This document shows, one piece after another, positions 63,460-64,000 of a stretch of 64,000 nt of DNA. The notes beneath the pieces were generated by a model. The model had not been told where the DNA came from and made no database searches. It saw only the letters and a program-made list of their open reading frames with translations. Source of the DNA: Proteus columbae (GTDB lineage: Bacteria > Pseudomonadota > Gammaproteobacteria > Enterobacterales > Enterobacteriaceae); the NCBI RefSeq assembly GCF_009914335.1, contig NZ_CP043925.1:186001-250000 (forward strand), read 5' to 3'. The position numbers and the translations under genes are program-made. Every line of letters begins with the position of its first letter. Positions within the stretch are counted from its first letter, which is position 1.

Positions 63460-63909
63460 ATGCAAATTATTCTGCTTGATAAAGTAGCGAATCTGGGTAG
63501 CCTGGGTGATCAGGTTAACGTAAAATCGGGCTATGCTCGTAACTATTTAATCCCACAGGGTAAAGCTGTTTCTGCGACTAAGAAAAACATCGAGTTTTTC
63601 GAAGCGCGTCGTGCTGAGTTAGAAGCTAAATTAGCTGAAACTTTAGCAGCAGCTGAAGCTCGTGCAGCGAAGATCAATGCACTGGGTTCTGTCACTATCA
63701 GCTCTAAAGCGGGTGACGAAGGTAAACTGTTTGGTTCAATCGGTACTCGTGACATCGCTGATGCAGTAACTGCAGCTGGCGTTGAAATGTGTAAGAGCGA
63801 AGTTCGCCTGCCAAATGGCGTTCTGCGTACTACTGGTGACCACGAAGTTCACTTCCAAGTTCACAGTGACGTATTCGCTGAACTGAATGTTATCATTGTT
63901 GCTGAATAA
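63460..63909 (+). CDS. rplI: 50S ribosomal protein L9
   Basis: Elongated two-domain 23S rRNA-binding protein. The N-terminal domain is [32 protein letters not shown] (family signature), then a long connecting helix rich in Ala/Glu, then the C-terminal domain. 149 residues. Last gene of the operon. Confidence 0.98.
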   Translation: MQIILLDKVANLGSLGDQVNVKSGYARNYLIPQGKAVSATKKNIEFFEARRAELEAKLAETLAAAEARAAKINALGSVTISSKAGDEGKLFGSIGTRDIADAVTAAGVEMCKSEVRLPNGVLRTTGDHEVHFQVHSDVFAELNVIIVAE

Positions 63910-63940
63910 TCTCTGATTAAACAGTTAATGTTGATAAAGA

Positions 63941-63969
63941 AAAACGCCAGCTAAGCTGGCGTTTTTTTT
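63941..63969 (+). terminator. Terminator after rplI
   Basis: AAAACGCCAGC/GCTGGCGTTTT with a TAA loop and T8 run. Ends the rpsF-rplI operon. Confidence 0.93.
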
Positions 63970-64000
63970 GGGATAAATAAATGCTTTTTTTACTATGGTG

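Noticed and set aside
63981..64000. Possible start of a gene at the right edge (ATG 63981 after GGGA)
   Set aside because: Only six codons are visible; not enough to call.

Overview
The window is a low-GC enterobacterial chromosome segment. Gene content, gene order and protein sequences point to the Morganellaceae, most likely Proteus (P. mirabilis or a close relative). That assignment rests on recognising the proteins and on the AT-rich composition; no database search was run. There is no phage or insertion sequence, and almost everything is core genome.

Layout. (1) 0.4-1.9 kb: rho with its terminator. (2) 2.1-15.1 kb: the complete enterobacterial common antigen operon, wecA-wzzE-wecB-wecC-rffG-rffH-wecD-wecE-wzxE-wecF-wzyE-wecG, mostly with overlapping or abutting genes. 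(3) 15.2-15.8 kb: a four-tRNA operon (Arg-His-Leu-Pro) with promoter and terminator, followed by a (ACTTCT)10 microsatellite. (4) 16.0-16.6 kb: the small RNA GlmZ with a sigma-54 promoter and three upstream TGTC-N10-GACR-type repeats expected for GlrR. (5) 16.7-21.3 kb: a small membrane protein of unknown function, then hemCDXY on the minus strand. (6) 21.3-31.0 kb: a very AT-rich gap, cyaA (TTG start, CRP site), cyaY, lptM, dapF, a DUF484 gene, xerC, yigB and LexA-controlled uvrD. (7) 31.0-38.0 kb: a structured intergenic element, an unrecognised ORF, rarD, yigI, pldA, recQ, pldB and yigL.

At about 38.05 kb the gene order changes from the E. coli 85-86 min region to its 94 min region: mscM-psd-rsgA (minus strand), orn, three tRNA-Gly(GCC) genes, a ParE/RelE-Phd toxin-antitoxin pair, a gene-free stretch with three DnaA boxes and an IHF site, queG, tsaE-amiB-mutL-miaA-hfq-hflX-hflK-hflC, purA, nsrR-rnr-rlmB and rpsF-priB-rpsR-rplI.

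How the parts work together. The wec genes make, flip and polymerise the ECA trisaccharide on undecaprenyl phosphate. hemCDXY covers the early tetrapyrrole steps. tsaE-amiB-mutL-miaA-hfq-hflXKC is the classic superoperon of RNA modification, cell wall, repair and RNA-chaperone functions. The four-gene cluster at the right edge makes S6, PriB, S18 and L9.

Most interesting non-coding signals: the DnaA-box/IHF cluster at 45.74-45.99 kb, in the same position (glyVXY to queG) as E. coli datA; the full GlmZ regulatory region; an apparently complete unannotated sRNA unit at 58.14-58.31 kb; a GC-rich hairpin plus terminator at 31.06-31.17 kb ahead of an unknown gene; and the hexanucleotide repeat at 15.80-15.86 kb.
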